DNA from: Scilla litardierei
Lineage: Eukaryota; Streptophyta; Magnoliopsida; Asparagales; Asparagaceae
Reading direction: 5' to 3'
Assembly: GCA_030789695.1 (NCBI GenBank)
Contig: CM061132.1
Coordinates: 151,412,597-151,476,596, forward strand
DNA: 64,000 bases
The notes beneath the pieces are model-generated. The model had not been told where the DNA came from. It saw only the letters and a list, made by a program, of their open reading frames with translations, and made no database searches. Positions 52,350 through 64,000 of the stretch are shown here, piece by piece. Positions within the stretch are counted from its first letter, which is position 1. The number at the start of each line of letters is the position of its first letter. A program made the translations under genes and the position numbers.

Positions 52350-55300
52350 GGGCAACAGTAATTTTTTTTGGGTTGTGTGTGGGGGTGTGTAGGTGAAATA
52401 TCTGAGGTATAACGGGGCATGCGTTCGCGTGTAACCAACAGAAAAAAAAAAGAATAACTTCATCCTTCCTCAAGAAACATAATATAATTTTTATGATGGA
52501 AGCAGATATTTCACCTATTAATTATTCTTCCCTATTTAAAATGTACAATAATAAAAAATAACAAGAGCAGGAGTTGCATGAGAAACTTGTGGATACATGT
52601 AAGCACTTTATGGTGTTAATTCAAGGATTGTGAGGGAGGAAGAAATGCCAACTAATTCAATAATGACTCAGGGTTCGAATGTGCAAACATGCTCTCTTAA
52701 AAGCTTTTATTGCCTTGACATGGATTCACATTACTTCTGAAAATCCAGGAGATGTGAAATATATTTATCAGTAAACAACATTTATATGTATAAGAGAACA
52801 GCAACTCAAACCCTATACCACTTGAAGATCATGAATTAATCCTCTCCCATCAATAGCCAATTATATATTTTATTAAATATATTTGATAAAATACATTTTT
52901 ATACATCCGGATACCTATATTAGGATGTTTGGATCCATATCCATTGCACACATGTTGGGAAATACATCCTTTATCTTTTTTTGGAAATATTTAAGCAACA
53001 CCTGCTTGCCAACATCACTTGGTTTCACTATAATTGTGCAGATGTGATGTCTAACAAATTGTGGATTCTCTTTATTTTTGCCATGGTAGACTTGTTGAAG
53101 CCTACCAAGGAGATCTAACTTTGAGAGATTGAAAATTTTAGTTTAGTATTTAGAAATTTTCTTTTACCTTCTTTTATTTTAGCTTAGTTTTGTAAGCTGC
53201 ACATATGCATACATATCAATTTATTGGGCTTCTAGAGTCTTCTCTACTATTATTTATTTATTTTTATATTGTTTTAGTACATGTGGTGCTTAAAGCTCTA
53301 GGCTATAAATAAGCTTGTATCAAACTATTGAATCTGTTCAATAAATGAGAATGAATAATGCCATAGTTTTGTCAACTCTATCTACATGAGATATGTTTTG
53401 AATTGGTGAGTGAGTTGCCAAGATGCACGGCCCGCATAAATCTTTCACACTTGAGGTGTTAAAAACTTAAAGTTGATGATTGATTCTATTTACAAGTTGA
53501 GAGAGCCAAATCCCTATCTTTATCCTTGTATCATAAATCATTTACCCCGGATATTGTTATCCCCAAATCCTTAAATCTCCTATAGAAACCCTAATATTTC
53601 TCAAATCTATTAAATCCTTTATCCCTTTATAAATGTTATACCAGAACAAATCCTAAATCTACTTTTTAAACAACCCATTCAATATCAGACTAAAAATAGC
53701 AAAAAAATTCCAATACTCTGTAACCCTAATGTTGTTTCCAAAAAATCCAAAAGATCTTCAATAATAAAATTGTATTTTTCATTATCCTCCACTAGATCCA
53801 AACCCAACCTCATCGTATCTGCGCTCTTCATCATCACATGTGTCTTCATCATCATCTACAACATCATCACCTTCTTCAACTTTTCTTGTGTTCTCTGAGC
53901 AAATTTGCCATCACAATCATTGCCTTCTTCAAATTCTGATCATCATCGTCGACTTCAATCATTAACAATTATTTATCATTACCAAAGTCACTGCCTTAAT
54001 ATCACTGGCATCTTCATCCAACGATACCATTATCTCTATGCATTTCTTTTATTAGCAATGTCTCCTTCCATTGGACTCGTCGCTGAGATTCAAAATCATC
54101 ATCGACGGTACCAACACCATCGTTGTCACTCCCCAAAGCCACCACCATCACAGAGTCTCCACAACAACCCCATAACATCAGTCGGTGTCATTCGTGATCG
54201 TTAAGTTTTATTGTTGTGGTTGTTTTAAGAGATCGCCTTGACTCAAGTTGTTTTTGGGTAAATTGGCTTACTTTGAGCCGGTTATGATGTTATTGGCTTA
54301 ATGTGAGTCAAGCTAAGCTGTCGTAACTAGGCCAAGTCGTGCAGGCTTGCTCAGATGGAGTCAGGCTGAGTTAAGAATCATGCATCGGCCCAAACAGACA
54401 CTCTAAGTGAAATCCTATTAAATGACTTAAATTGAGCTGTAGAATGAGCTAACAAAGCTAGATTTGAGCTATTTTTATTTTGTGGTTGTTTTTAATATTT
54501 TCATGCGGATTTTCTTCAAAGACTTCTATGGAAGCCAACTCATCAAATTTCCATGGGTTTTTATGGATCGCTATTACAAGGGTCACCACAAAGGATTTAT
54601 TTAAGAGATGCAGTCAAAGTTGTCTTAATTTTTCGAGGATATGTTTATCAGTACAAAGATTAGGAGTTTCTTGTAGAAAATTCTTCTCTCTTTAACTTGA
54701 TTGATGAAAAAGAAGTGGCGGCATGCTCAATAAAGCTTATTGGGGAAGCCCAATGCTAGCATAAAATGAGTATGAAGTCTTGTCGATGTTGATCCTCGAT
54801 GAAAATTAAGCTAAGCCATTAGTATTTTCCTAAGCTACATCCAAATTGTTGTTTGGTCCGACCATCAATAGATTCACGGAGGGAGCTAGAAAAAGAGCCA
54901 CAAGTAAATGTATGTAAGAAGATCAACATGCTACTTCTAGACGTAAAGATCGAGCTTTAATTGCACATGAATAAGCCATCAGAGGTAGGTCCAGAAACAA
55001 CCTCGGCTTGAGCTAGAGTCTGATCCATAGTCTAAGCTTGTAGGTTTCGAATTGGAGTTAAAGTAAGATTTCGAGCTTGAGTTAGAACCAATGTCAGAGA
55101 TAAAGTTCTAGAGAAAGTCCAATAAATCAAAGCTACAGGCTAATCCCAAATTTAAGCTCCAAGCTATGCCATTTGATGCTCATAAGCCAAAGCATAAACT
55201 TAAGCGTGAATCATATTTAGACCACAAGACTGAGCATATACTAGTTGTGTGATTTCAGATCTCTTACCACCTAAACGTCGACAGGTTTTGCATTTAGTTT

Positions 55301-58300
55301 TACCAAATTTCGTCTTGCTTTTGGAATGCAAGTCTTTTTTATTCTGCTTCACTTCAAAACTCGAGAATGGGTTTACTCCAATCAAAGGAGTTATGATGCA
55401 GGACCAACGATGGATGCTCTCTATTTTTGCTAAAGCTGATTTGTTGAAGCCTACTAAGGAAATCCAATTTTGAGATATTGTCAATTTTAGGTTGGTATTT
55501 AGGATTTTGTTTTTAGATTCTTTTATTTAATTTAATTTTATGTTTTGCACATGTTGTGCACGTTGATTTATTAGGCCTTCATAGTCTTTTTGTTTTATTT
55601 TCTTTTTTGTTTTAATTTTGTTTTAGCATGGTTTGTGCTTGTAGTGTAAGGCTCAAGCTATAAATAAGCTTGTACTTGACTTTTGACATCAGTTCATAGA
55701 ATAAGAATGAATAAAGCTATATTTTCTTGCAATATCCCTGCTTGAGATGTGCTGTGAGTTGGTGAGTGACTCACTAGGATGCGAGACGTGAAGAAATCTT
55801 CCGAACATGATGTGTTGGAGTTAGTGATCAATTCGATCTACAAGCGAGAGACCAAAATCACTGTCTTCTATTCTTTGTATCAAATGCCTAGAATTGTCTT
55901 TAAATCATCAACTCAAGATCTAGTTATTCTCAAATTCCCAAATCTCTCATTGAACCCCTTGTTCTTCCCAAATCTATTGAATCCCTAATTTATCCATAAA
56001 TATTCAACCCCAACGAAACCCTAGACCCTCTTCTGCAACTCTTTCCCAATCAAGTGAACTCATCTTTGGAAGACCTCGCCCAACTATCGAAATGTTCGTC
56101 TGTAATCAAGAGACTCGAGGGCCCATTTCCATAGCGAGGTATTCAACATTTCTAATAGTAACAATACCAGAGATAAAGGGTGAGAACATTTCCATTTTTT
56201 GAGTGTGGTCATTGAAATTTGAGTCCTTCGAACTATGTTTGATCTCAAAATGTTTGTTCTCAAAATTTCTTTTGTGTTTTAATATTATAAGTTTTCATTA
56301 TATTTATAGGATGCAATCAAGACCGCTTTACTTCTTGGTGCTATTGATCGTGAGATTGGAGGAATTGCCATCTCCGGTAAGCGGGGAACTGCAAAGACAG
56401 TAATGGCACGTGGGTTGCATGCAATCCTTCCTCCAATCGAAGTGGTTTTTGGTTCAATAGCAAATGCAGATCCGAGCTGTCCTGAGGAGTAAGTTCATTA
56501 ATATATTTCTGCTGGTTCCGTTATAAATTTTGGATATATTGATTTTGCTTGCTGGTTGGTGTCATGCAACCATGAAAATTTTGCGATTATAAGCTAAAAC
56601 ACAACATTCAGGATGGGGATCCAAGCATGTGTAAATTAACAGATGAACTTAGTTGGATTAGTTTTGATTGCATAGTCATCTAAGGGAAGTTACTTGATTG
56701 ATAGGCCGAAAAATACAGACAGAATAAACAATGTTTGTTTCAGTTTATGCAAAGAGTTAGGTTGGTGCTATTTGTTCTTCAAGAAAAACATTGCTAGTGA
56801 GTTGGATCCTTCAACTTGCATGTACCTACCACTGCAGTCATGAAACTTAATCATAAATTATGTGGAGAGAAAGGGTATATGTTTCTGACTGGCACGTACA
56901 TGCATCTCCACTTCGTATCACAACTACGAGTAGCATGGTCAGATAACACTTTACATGATATGCTCTTAGCAGTTTTGTTACTTGGATATTACTTACCACC
57001 AAGTAAGCATGTATAATATCCCTGGTCATAAGCTACTTCAGAATATTCTCCTCCTCCTCCTTTTTAATGTCTTGCAGATTCTAGTTAATATTCTTCTATG
57101 ATTTTAATTTTTTTATCCCTCGTCATATGCATTTATCAATCAAATATGCTATAACATACTTCGTCAGGTTCATAATGTATCGAGAAGCTTCAGGCTTTTG
57201 TTCTGTACTATTTCCTTATATTCTTCTAGGGAAATGATCAATACGCTTAAACAGCTGACTTGAGCAGCAGCTTTTATTTCCTGCTGTTTCTATATCATAA
57301 AGCATTGTTCGATATAATTTATTATTCTTGCAATTCTGGTTGACTGCTATATTATAAGTTGTTGTGACTGCTCATTCTATGTGGTTGAATATCAACACCA
57401 TGTGCGATAAGAAAATGGCGCTCATACTACGTGGTTGAAATTTCAACACCTCGTGCAATAATAATATGGCGCTCATTCTATGTGGTTGAAATTTCAACAT
57501 CGCGTGCCATACACACATGGCTTCAAATGTTGCACTCACATTTATGTAAGAACTTCCAAAAAGATCTTTGATGGTGTACTTTTTTGTTCTGTTTGTTGTC
57601 TTTTAGGTGGGAAGATGGCTTAGCTGAACGAGTAGAGTATGATGATGATGCTGATTTGAAGACTGAAATTGTGAAGTCACCTTTTGTCCAGGTATGGTTC
57701 ATTAAAATTAATTGATGATTACATTAATTTTGTGTTATCAATTGTTGGCTAATAATAATTTCTTGACACATTACAGATACCACTTGGTGTCACTGAAGAT
57801 AGATTGATAGGATCTGTTGATGTCGAGGAGTCTGTAAAATCTGGAACAACAGTATTCCAACCAGGATTACTTGCTGAAGCTCACAGAGGAGTATTATATG
57901 TTGACGAGATAAATCTTTTGGATGACGGTATTAGCAATCTGCTTCTAAATGTCTTGACTGAAGGAGTTAATATTGTGGAAAGAGAAGGAATAAGCTTCCG
58001 TCATCCATGTAAGCCGCTTCTCATTGCTACTTACAACCCGGAAGAAGGCTCTGTACGAGAACACCTACTTGATCGAATTGCAATTAATCTAAGGTACTTA
58101 AAACTGTTACTGTTATTTAACATTTGCAACCTCTATCAAGCATTTCGATGCTGAATATTTAATGGGTTTCTCTGGGATGAGCACATTAGTATCCCATTTA
58201 CAGGGATCTTTGTTTCAAATAGGCGGTGATTATTTGATTTCCTTATCCTTAACTCCCAAGAGCCTTTATTATGCAGCGCAGATCTTCCCATGAGTTTTGA

Positions 58301-58400
58301 CGACAGGGTAGCAGCTGTAGGAATTGCTACACAATTTCAAGAATCCAGCACAGAGGTGTTCAAGATGGTAGAGGAAGAATCTGAATTTGCTAAAACTCAG
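51449..58400 (+). CDS. CHLD: Magnesium-chelatase subunit D (CHLD), first five exons, gene runs off the window
   Basis: Exons: 51449-51730, 56310-56488, 57607-57691, 57777-58093, 58277-58400; all junctions are GT-AG and keep frame, giving 329 of the usual ~750 residues. CHLD with CHLI and CHLH inserts Mg2+ into protoporphyrin IX, the first committed step of chlorophyll synthesis, in the plastid. Residues 1-60 are a Ser-rich transit peptide. The AAA+-like domain starts [20 protein letters not shown]. The Walker A position reads SGKRGTAKT (about 117-124), a degenerate loop as in other CHLD, and the Walker B-like [12 protein letters not shown] is near 224. The segment [20 protein letters not shown] is strongly conserved. 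The C-terminal acidic linker and integrin-I (MIDAS) domain lie beyond 64000. Introns 1 (4.6 kb) and 5 (>5.6 kb) carry retroelements. No defects were seen in the visible exons. Confidence 0.95.
52302..52352. repeat. T27-G24 homopolymer pair in CHLD intron 1
   Basis: Twenty-seven T followed directly by twenty-four G (the complement is C24A27). Frames across it encode only Phe/Gly or Pro/Lys runs. Lengths may be imprecise. Confidence 0.9.
52353..53061. other. CHLD intron 1, no feature recognised
   Basis: AT-rich, with a second 'gggttgtgtgtgggggtg' word near 52370 echoing 52284. Confidence 0.4.
53062..56010 (+). mobile_element. Old non-autonomous LTR-type element (LARD-like) in CHLD intron 1
   Basis: Two diverged ~600-bp direct repeats (about 53062-53660 and 55408-56010) share, in order, 'ttgttgaagcctac', 'aggctataaataagcttgta' (a possible TATA context), 'ttggtgagtgagt' and 'cttataaa...aaatccc' words. 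They enclose about 1.75 kb with no gag or pol. Exact ends, PBS, PPT and TSD could not be fixed. The divergence implies great age. Frames at 53905-54204 and elsewhere are low-complexity and not genes. Confidence 0.55.
57370..57521. repeat. Three tandem ~51-bp units in CHLD intron 2
   Basis: Units start at 57370, 57420 and 57471 with 'gctcattctatgtggttgaa'; two contain the perfect palindrome GTTGAAATTTCAAC. They lie 86 bp before exon 3. Confidence 0.85.
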
Positions 58401-59930
58401 GTAATTTTGCAACTCAGGTAATAACCGTTCAAAACTAATTAATTGAAGGCATTATGAATACACTCTGGACAACATTTGCAACTAGCATTTCTTTGATTCA
58501 TAAATACCATGTAACTCTTCCACATGGTATTAACGTCAGATCTTACTTGTCTAATTTCTGATCATTATGTTTTATTATTTTTTGCTCATTACATACCCCT
58601 TATGGATCCTCCTGTTGGCCAATGGTTGAAGAAGGAAGCATTAAGATGAAGGGTTAGATTGGTTAACTGATTTCAAGTAAAGAAACAAGGGAAGGATTAA
58701 ATTACCAGTCATTATTAGAAATGCTTGGGGATATCTTCTGTAGATGTGAGTGTTTGGCTACAAAGCAAGGTTTATTAACGACCTTTTGTACAAACTATGG
58801 TTATTTCTAAGGCTGGCAAGAGAGTGAGCTTGGTTTACCTCCCATGAGGCGTAACTCATTTTCCTCTTTATTCCTCTTTATGGGTTCAACCCAACCAGCC
58901 TCCTCGATCCATGCATTTGTGTATGCACACATGCCAACACCGATCCCCACACATACATCCTTATCCCATAAAAACTCAAAATCTCATTCACAAAAAAAGA
59001 AAAAGAAAAGCGTGCCATTTTTTGTATTTTCCATGTTAGAAAGAGATTACACTTCATTTGTTCATCACCTAATCCTTTCCTTGAATGGGGTCAAAATCAT
59101 CAGATGAAAGCCACACCCTACGAAGACTTCAGTTCTTTACAAGAACCGTCTTTGCAATCTTCATACAAGGTTTATGGCCTAGCTTAACAAAAATAGTAAA
59201 AATCTTCGAGAGCCTCATTAGTGATTGCAGACAGCCCAAAATGAGGAAGACACATGAAAAATAATAGAAATTCCCTGACACTCTACTCCTTTTTTGATCA
59301 TTGTCCGCCCAAACCCCTATTCTTATTGCCTCTACCCACTTTTCTTATTTAAAACTGCCTGATTTCTGAAGTACTCAGAATGCAACAATGCCTCAAACTC
59401 TTCTAAACCTATGCATAAATGTTTACAAAATATCCCTAATAAATTAAGAATTTTGAAATACCTCTTTAAAAAATTTAGAAGGACTTCACTCATTCAGGTA
59501 AGGATCTCAAACTAGTTTTTAAAAAATGCCGACTTTAGACTGAATTTGAGTGATGAGGTGAAGATGAATAATAATTCGGATACATAGTTGCCACAATTAT
59601 GCAGTAATTACTCCTTTTCGATGGTACAATTCAAGTTATAAACTTTATCATGGCATTTATATTTCCCAAGTGTTGTGAAATATCATAATCTTCCTCGTAT
59701 ATTATCCAAATGTCTCATACATTTTAAGTTGGCATTAACTGTTTCCATTTACCAAGGTTCTTATCTAGTACCGACACATTTTGTGGCTACCCCCACTGTC
59801 TTAATGCTTCCGTGGACAGAAAGATATTGCATGGGTTTGTGGTGACAAAATATTATGTTTTCTTTCTACTGTATAATTTGTTTAAATGATCAGTTATTAT
59901 TTAGATGTAGCGAGCCTAACTATATGCAGC
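58401..59930. other. CHLD intron 5, no exon found
   Basis: The next expected CHLD exon was looked for and not found. Only AT-rich sequence and a spurious frame at 58844-59107. Confidence 0.6.
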
Positions 59931-60293
59931 TGATAGAACTCGACTAAAACTGAAAATAAATTGATAAAAACTAAAACTTTATTAAGATAAATTGGCTACA
60001 ATAAAGAGGCAACCTCCCTCCCAAGACGCCGATTGATAAGGGACGTCCGCACCTTTTCAAAGAACACGAACAATTATCTCTCCTTCACAAAATTCTCACC
60101 AAATAGCATGCCTAGGGCCGGCGGTTATTCCCCCTTTTAATAATAATCTAATTGCTAGCTAATCACAAGTTTGCCATTATTAAAATAAAACTAATAAGAG
60201 AATTCCAAAGAATTGCGAACACGCCACTGAGATTAAGTTATTGGGCCGGTCCTCCCCTTGGTGCGCCGTCGCTGATAGGTAAGTAGCCCATCA
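59931..60293 (-). repeat. 3' LTR of the chromovirus
   Basis: 363 bp, TGATGGGCTACTTACC... to ...AGTTCTATCA on the minus strand. The boundary at 60293 is set by the PPT next to it. The outer boundary at 59931 is inferred from TG...CA only, because the partner LTR is outside the window. Confidence 0.7.
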
Positions 60294-60314
60294 CTACTCC
60301 CTCCCAAAAGAACC
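60294..60314 (-). other. Polypurine tract of the chromovirus
   Basis: The minus strand reads GGTTCTTTTGGGAGGGAGTAG before the TGATGGG of the LTR. Confidence 0.75.
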
Positions 60315-60322
60315 ACCTTGGC

Positions 60323-61024
60323 CTAAAGGTGGAAGTCTGAAAACTGCTGCGTCATGACGCCCATTAACTCCCACGTGCTCTCGTGCTCAGGCAAGCTTTT
60401 CCACCGCACCAACACTTTCCGCTCTCCAGCGCTCCCCATGCGTACCCCCTTCAGCTTCTCAGGCTCCAAGATCACCTCCATGTCATCTGTCAACGTCTCT
60501 GAAAGTGATGGAGAAGGTATATGTTCACCAATCGTCTGGCGTAGCTGGGACACACTGAATACAGGATGGATGACAGATCCGGAGGGCAACTTCAATCTAT
60601 ATGCAACTGGCCCCACTTTGGCCTCTACCTTGTAAGGCCCAAAGTATCGAGGAGCTAGCTTCTCATTCCTCCTGTTGGATAAGGACTTCTGCATGTAAGG
60701 TCTCAACTTTAGGTATACCATGTCGTCCACGTCAAACTGCACGTCCATGCGGTGTAGGTCAGCCATTACCTTCATGATCTGCTGAGCTCTAGCCAGATGG
60801 AGCATTAGCTCCTCTAAAATCCGATCCCTCTCTGCCAAGTGCTGCTCCACCTTCGAGACTGTGCAAAGTAATGCTCCACCTCCGAGACTGGCGTTGTCTC
60901 TTGCCCATAATGCGATAAATGTGAGGGGTCGAGTACATATAAAATCCTGAAAGGAGTCGTCTGAGCTGCTGTATGATATGATGTATTGTACCAATACTCT
61001 GCCCAAGCTAACCATCTGGACCAC
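60323..61024 (-). pseudogene. Integrase C-terminus and chromodomain
   Basis: Shows the integrase C-terminal GPY-type motif (LAPRYFGPYKVEAKVGPVAY, HPVFSVSQLR). Near the end comes a chromodomain-like motif, KVLVRWKSLPEHESTWE, which in relatives steers insertion to marked chromatin. The first ~80 codons, upstream of VDDMVYLKLRPY, contain a small duplicated segment (two similar stretches near 60835-60880). Confidence 0.85.
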
Positions 61025-61088
61025 TCCTTGAGGCTCTATGAAATGAAGCTCCGCAAGTACGTCTCAATACTCATGTTGACGACTTCAG

Positions 61089-61502
61089 TCAGTCAGTCTG
61101 GGAATGATACGCCATGCTCCGCCTCAACACCGCGCCCTGCAGCCTGAAAAGCTCCTTCCAGAATCTGCTTACGAATACTTTGTCCCTATTAGAGACAATA
61201 GACTTTGGCGGCTCATGCAAGCGAATGACCTCTCTCAGAAACACTTCCGCCACCGACACTGCACTGTAAGGATGCCTAAGTGGTATAAAATGTGCATATT
61301 TGCTGAGGCGGTCTACCACAACAAATATGACTGTGTATTCTCCAGACTTAGGCAACCCATTAATAAAGTCCATGGAAAGATCCTCCCAAGCTCGCTCTAG
61401 CAAGGATAAGTGCTGTAGCAAACCACCAGGGGTCATCGCCATATACTTGTGACGCTGGTACATGTCACACTCCGTCACCATCCTCGAAACATCCTTCTTC
61501 AT
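61089..61502 (-). pseudogene. Gypsy integrase core, zinc finger damaged
   Basis: The core has MDFINGLPKS (first Asp), IVSNRDKVFVSRFWKEL (second Asp; usual form SDRD) and AYHSQTD just before the expected Glu, where the frame breaks. The HHCC finger reads ECDMYQRHK: the second Cys is Tyr. It would be inactive. Confidence 0.85.
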
Positions 61503-61892
61503 ACCTTTCTAATAGACCTCTTTCGCCAGTCTCTGATAGGTCTTGAGGACCCCAGAATGTCCGCCCACTACACTGCTGTGAAACTCCTGAAGTATAACTG
61601 AGATGTGTGTAGTTGTTCTCGGTAGTACCAGGCGCCCCGAATATAACAGTTGGTCGTCTTGTAAAGCATAGCCTGGATGCTCTGAAGACCCCTATAATAG
61701 TGCTGCCTGTATGTCTGCCAACTCCTGGTCATGCTCAATCTCCTACTGCAGTGGCTCCCAGTCCTGTAGTACCGAAACCGACAAGGCTGCCAAGTGTATA
61801 TCCTCATCCCGCCGTGAAAGTGCATCTGCAGCCTTGTTCTCCAACCATGGGCGATAATCGATCTCAAACATGTATCCCATAAGCTTCCACAG

Positions 61893-62310
61893 CTACTTCT
61901 GATGCTCTTCTGCAACCATGCGCTGCTCCAACAGGTATTTGAGACTCCTCTGATCAATACGAATCAAAAAACTCATCCCCAACAAATATGGCCTCCACTT
62001 TTGAATGGATAGGACAATAGCCATCAACTCCCGCTCGTAGACGGACCTCAATCTGACTCTCGCTGTAAGCACCTGGCTGTAGTAAGCAATAAGTCGCCGG
62101 TCCTGCATAAGCACCGCCCCAAGTCCATGTGGCCTGGAAAAGTCTGGAAACACCAGGACCGGTACGATCGTCATGGCCTTTTTTCAAGGCCTTAAAGCAA
62201 GCGTCGCCTCGTCTCTCCAAACGAACTGATTCTTCTTTAGTAGCTCCGTGAGTGGCCAAACGATCGTACCATATCCCTGCACGAACCTCCGATAGTAGCC
62301 TGTCAGACAC
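61893..62310 (-). pseudogene. Gypsy RNase H region, frameshifted
   Basis: 61893-62174 reads GLGAVLMQDRRLIAYYSQVL and YERELMAIVLSIQKWRPYLL, typical of Ty3/gypsy RNase H; the first Asp region is 'FPDFSRPHGLGAVL', with a Phe-Pro-Asp in place of the usual TDAS. The overlapping frame to 62310 is out of register. Confidence 0.85.
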
Positions 62311-62348
62311 AGAAATTCCCTCAACCCCCTGAGAGTGGTGGGGCGCGG

Positions 62349-63098
62349 CTAGTCCAACATTGCCGCTATCTTTTCCCTATCCGCTGCTACGCCCTCTGAG
62401 GACACCACATGTCCCTTCAACCGTGACTGTCCAAATAAGCACTTCTTCTTGTTCACAAATAGGTGGTGGTACTGCAACTCCTGAAAGACGACCTGCAGGT
62501 GGTCCAAGTGCTCTTCCAGGGAACGACTGTACACAAGGATATCATCGAAAAACACCAATACAAATTGTCGAAGGTAGGGACGGAATACCTCATTTATCAG
62601 AGCCTGGAAAGTAGCTGGTGCGTTAGTCAAACCAAACGGCATGACTAAAAACTCATAGTGGTCCTCATGCATCCTGAAAGCAGTCTTGGGTACATCCTTT
62701 CCACGCATCCTGATCTGATGTTAGCCTGATTTGAGGTCGATCTTCGAAAATATGGCTGACCCATACAACTCATCCAGGAGCTTGTCAATCACATGTATAT
62801 GGAACTTGTCAGGCATCGTCTCCTTATTTAATGTTATGTAGTCTACACAGAAGTGCCAGCTCCTATCCTTCTTCTTCACTAATAACACAGGACTGGAAAA
62901 GGGCTCACACTGGGATGGATACCACCAGCCTGCACCATCTTCGTCACCTTTCGCTCTATCTCGTCCTTTTGTGCCTGTAGGTAGAGGTATGGTCTCACGC
63001 TGATGGAAGGCCCCGAGGTTCCTGAAAGACCTCAAAATTCTCCAACATCGTCTGAGCATCCCCTGGAATCGGCTGATCACCACCGGCCTCAACACCAC
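62349..63098 (-). pseudogene. Gypsy reverse transcriptase in two frames
   Basis: Upstream piece (62721-63098): [20 protein letters not shown] and FSKIDLKSG. Downstream piece (62349-62708): [31 protein letters not shown] and catalytic FFDDILVYS, where relatives usually have VFIDD or VYFDD. The two are separated by a stop and frame change near 62710-62720. Confidence 0.9.
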
Positions 63099-63811
63099 AC
63101 TCTCCTGCTAATATGTGTAGCTCCCACAAAGCCACCCCCTCTGCCTGGATGGTCCTCACCATGGTCTTCAGCGAGACCAAGACTCTGCACAGACTGGGGT
63201 CCCCTTGGAGGACCACTGCTCTCTCGTCCTCCTAGAATTTCATCCTGAGCAGCTTTCAGTTCACCGTCATCTCCCCTAGCATCTGTAGCCATATCATACC
63301 CAAGATGACATCGGTACTTCCCAAGTCTAGGGGCAGGAAGTCCTCTATCACTTGAAACCGCTACAACGTCAGGCGTCAGCACAAGTTCACGACAAACTCC
63401 ACGGTCACTCTCCTTCTTTCCCGTCCCCGTCATAACACGGAAACTACCAATGTCTGTCAGCTGAAGTCCTTGCAGTGCCACCACCCTCCTGGAGATGAAA
63501 TTGTGGGTAGCTCCACTGTCGATCAGAACCGTCACCTCCTGGTCACCAATATTCCCTATCAACTTTATGGTATGGTTCTGTGTGAATCCTACCACGAAGT
63601 TAAGGGAAACATCTGCCATGTCCAACTGACGGTGCTCTGTATCCTCCTCCTCCTCAGCAGTCTCATCCTCAACAACAACCTCATCGTCCTCGTCCTCAAG
63701 TAACAGCACCTGAAGCTTGCGCCCCGTGCACCTTTGGCTTGGTGTGAACCTCTTATCGTATCTGAAACAGAGACCCTTCTGCCGCTTCTCCCTCAAATCT
63801 GCGTCAGTCAT
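63089..63811 (-). pseudogene. Gypsy gag C-terminus and protease
   Basis: Shows the knuckle KGLCFRYDKRFTPSQRC, in which Tyr and Gln replace the Cys and His of the intact motif. An acidic linker follows, then an aspartic protease with VLIDSGATHNFIS. Reading continues upstream towards the window end in other frames. Confidence 0.85.
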
Positions 63812-63901
63812 CCTCCTAAACTGTCCCCGAGCCTGTGGTGCACTACTCTTCTCTCTACCCTTCTCCTTAGTGGCCTGCTCCGCTCATGTAGTCCCCTTCT
63901 G

Positions 63902-64000
63902 TCCTCCCATAGATGTCTGGCTGCGGAAAACATGTCTCACTCCAAACACCTCCCGCCCTCATATCCTCCCATCGATGTCTGGCTGCGGAAAACATGTCTC
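63902..64000. repeat. 62-bp tandem duplication at window edge
   Basis: 'tcctcccat.gatgtctggc' starts at 63902 and again at 63964, with 'tgcggaaaacatgtctc' in both. The second copy is cut by the window end. It lies in the gag region of the chromovirus. Confidence 0.8.

Larger units (their letters stand above)
59931..64000 (-). mobile_element. Decayed chromovirus (Ty3/gypsy) retrotransposon in CHLD intron, continues past the window
   Basis: Read on the minus strand: gag end and protease (63.8-63.1 kb), RT, RNase H, integrase and a C-terminal chromodomain, then PPT and 3' LTR (59931-60293). RT-before-integrase order and the chromodomain-like end (KVLVRWKSLPEHESTWE) define a chromovirus. At least five frame changes break the polyprotein. 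The 5' LTR lies beyond 64000. Its gag knuckle region and PPT/LTR design match the gag-only element at 30-33 kb. Confidence 0.92.

Overview
The window is nuclear DNA from a flowering plant. It has spliced genes with GT-AG introns, a plastid magnesium-chelatase gene, a mitochondrial acyl carrier protein gene, an LRR receptor kinase and a lipid-transfer-like protein, set among LTR retrotransposons, Helitrons, hAT elements and foldback MITEs. Introns of 4.6 to 19 kb filled with transposons point to a large-genome, probably woody angiosperm. A magnoliid-like genome would fit, but the sequence alone does not fix the species.

Layout. 1-8.4 kb is gene-free and built of hairpin MITEs and foldbacks, a 966-bp Helitron (1783-2748, minus) and a 1356-bp hAT-type element (3502-4857, 8-bp TSD) inserted into an older MITE; a receptor-kinase exon relic lies at 7.4 kb. 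8427-21777 is a complete but decayed Sirevirus-type Ty1/copia element on the minus strand, with LTRs, PBS, PPT, gag, protease, integrase, RT, RNase H and an envelope-like third ORF. It carries two later insertions: a 735-bp hAT MITE in gag (16232-16966) and a 2.8-kb solo LTR in the leader (18053-20887). 23856-27212 is an apparently intact two-exon LRR-XII, non-RD receptor kinase, followed by a relic of a paralogue at 28.0-28.3 kb.

28972-48352 (minus) is a mitochondrial acyl carrier protein gene whose two coding exons are separated by a single 19.0-kb intron. The intron contains a gag-only chromovirus derivative (30147-32760), and about 10.9 kb (34.0-44.9 kb) that ends in a clear Helitron 3' terminus and holds fragments of unrelated host genes (ASCH-domain-like, UDP-xylose-synthase-like, several unidentified exon-like pieces) plus a 1.8-kb minisatellite.

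50122-50558 (plus) is a small eight-cysteine lipid-transfer-like gene with a frameshift in its signal-peptide region. 51449 onward (plus) is the 5' half of CHLD, magnesium-chelatase subunit D; five exons are visible and the rest lies beyond the window. Its intron 1 carries an old direct-repeat (LARD-like) element, and the last visible intron carries a decayed chromodomain Ty3/gypsy element (59931 to the window end, minus).

The host genes are unrelated in function and do not form a cluster of common purpose. The dominant theme is nested transposition, and the most unusual points are the 19-kb ACP intron and the gene-fragment-bearing Helitron region inside it.
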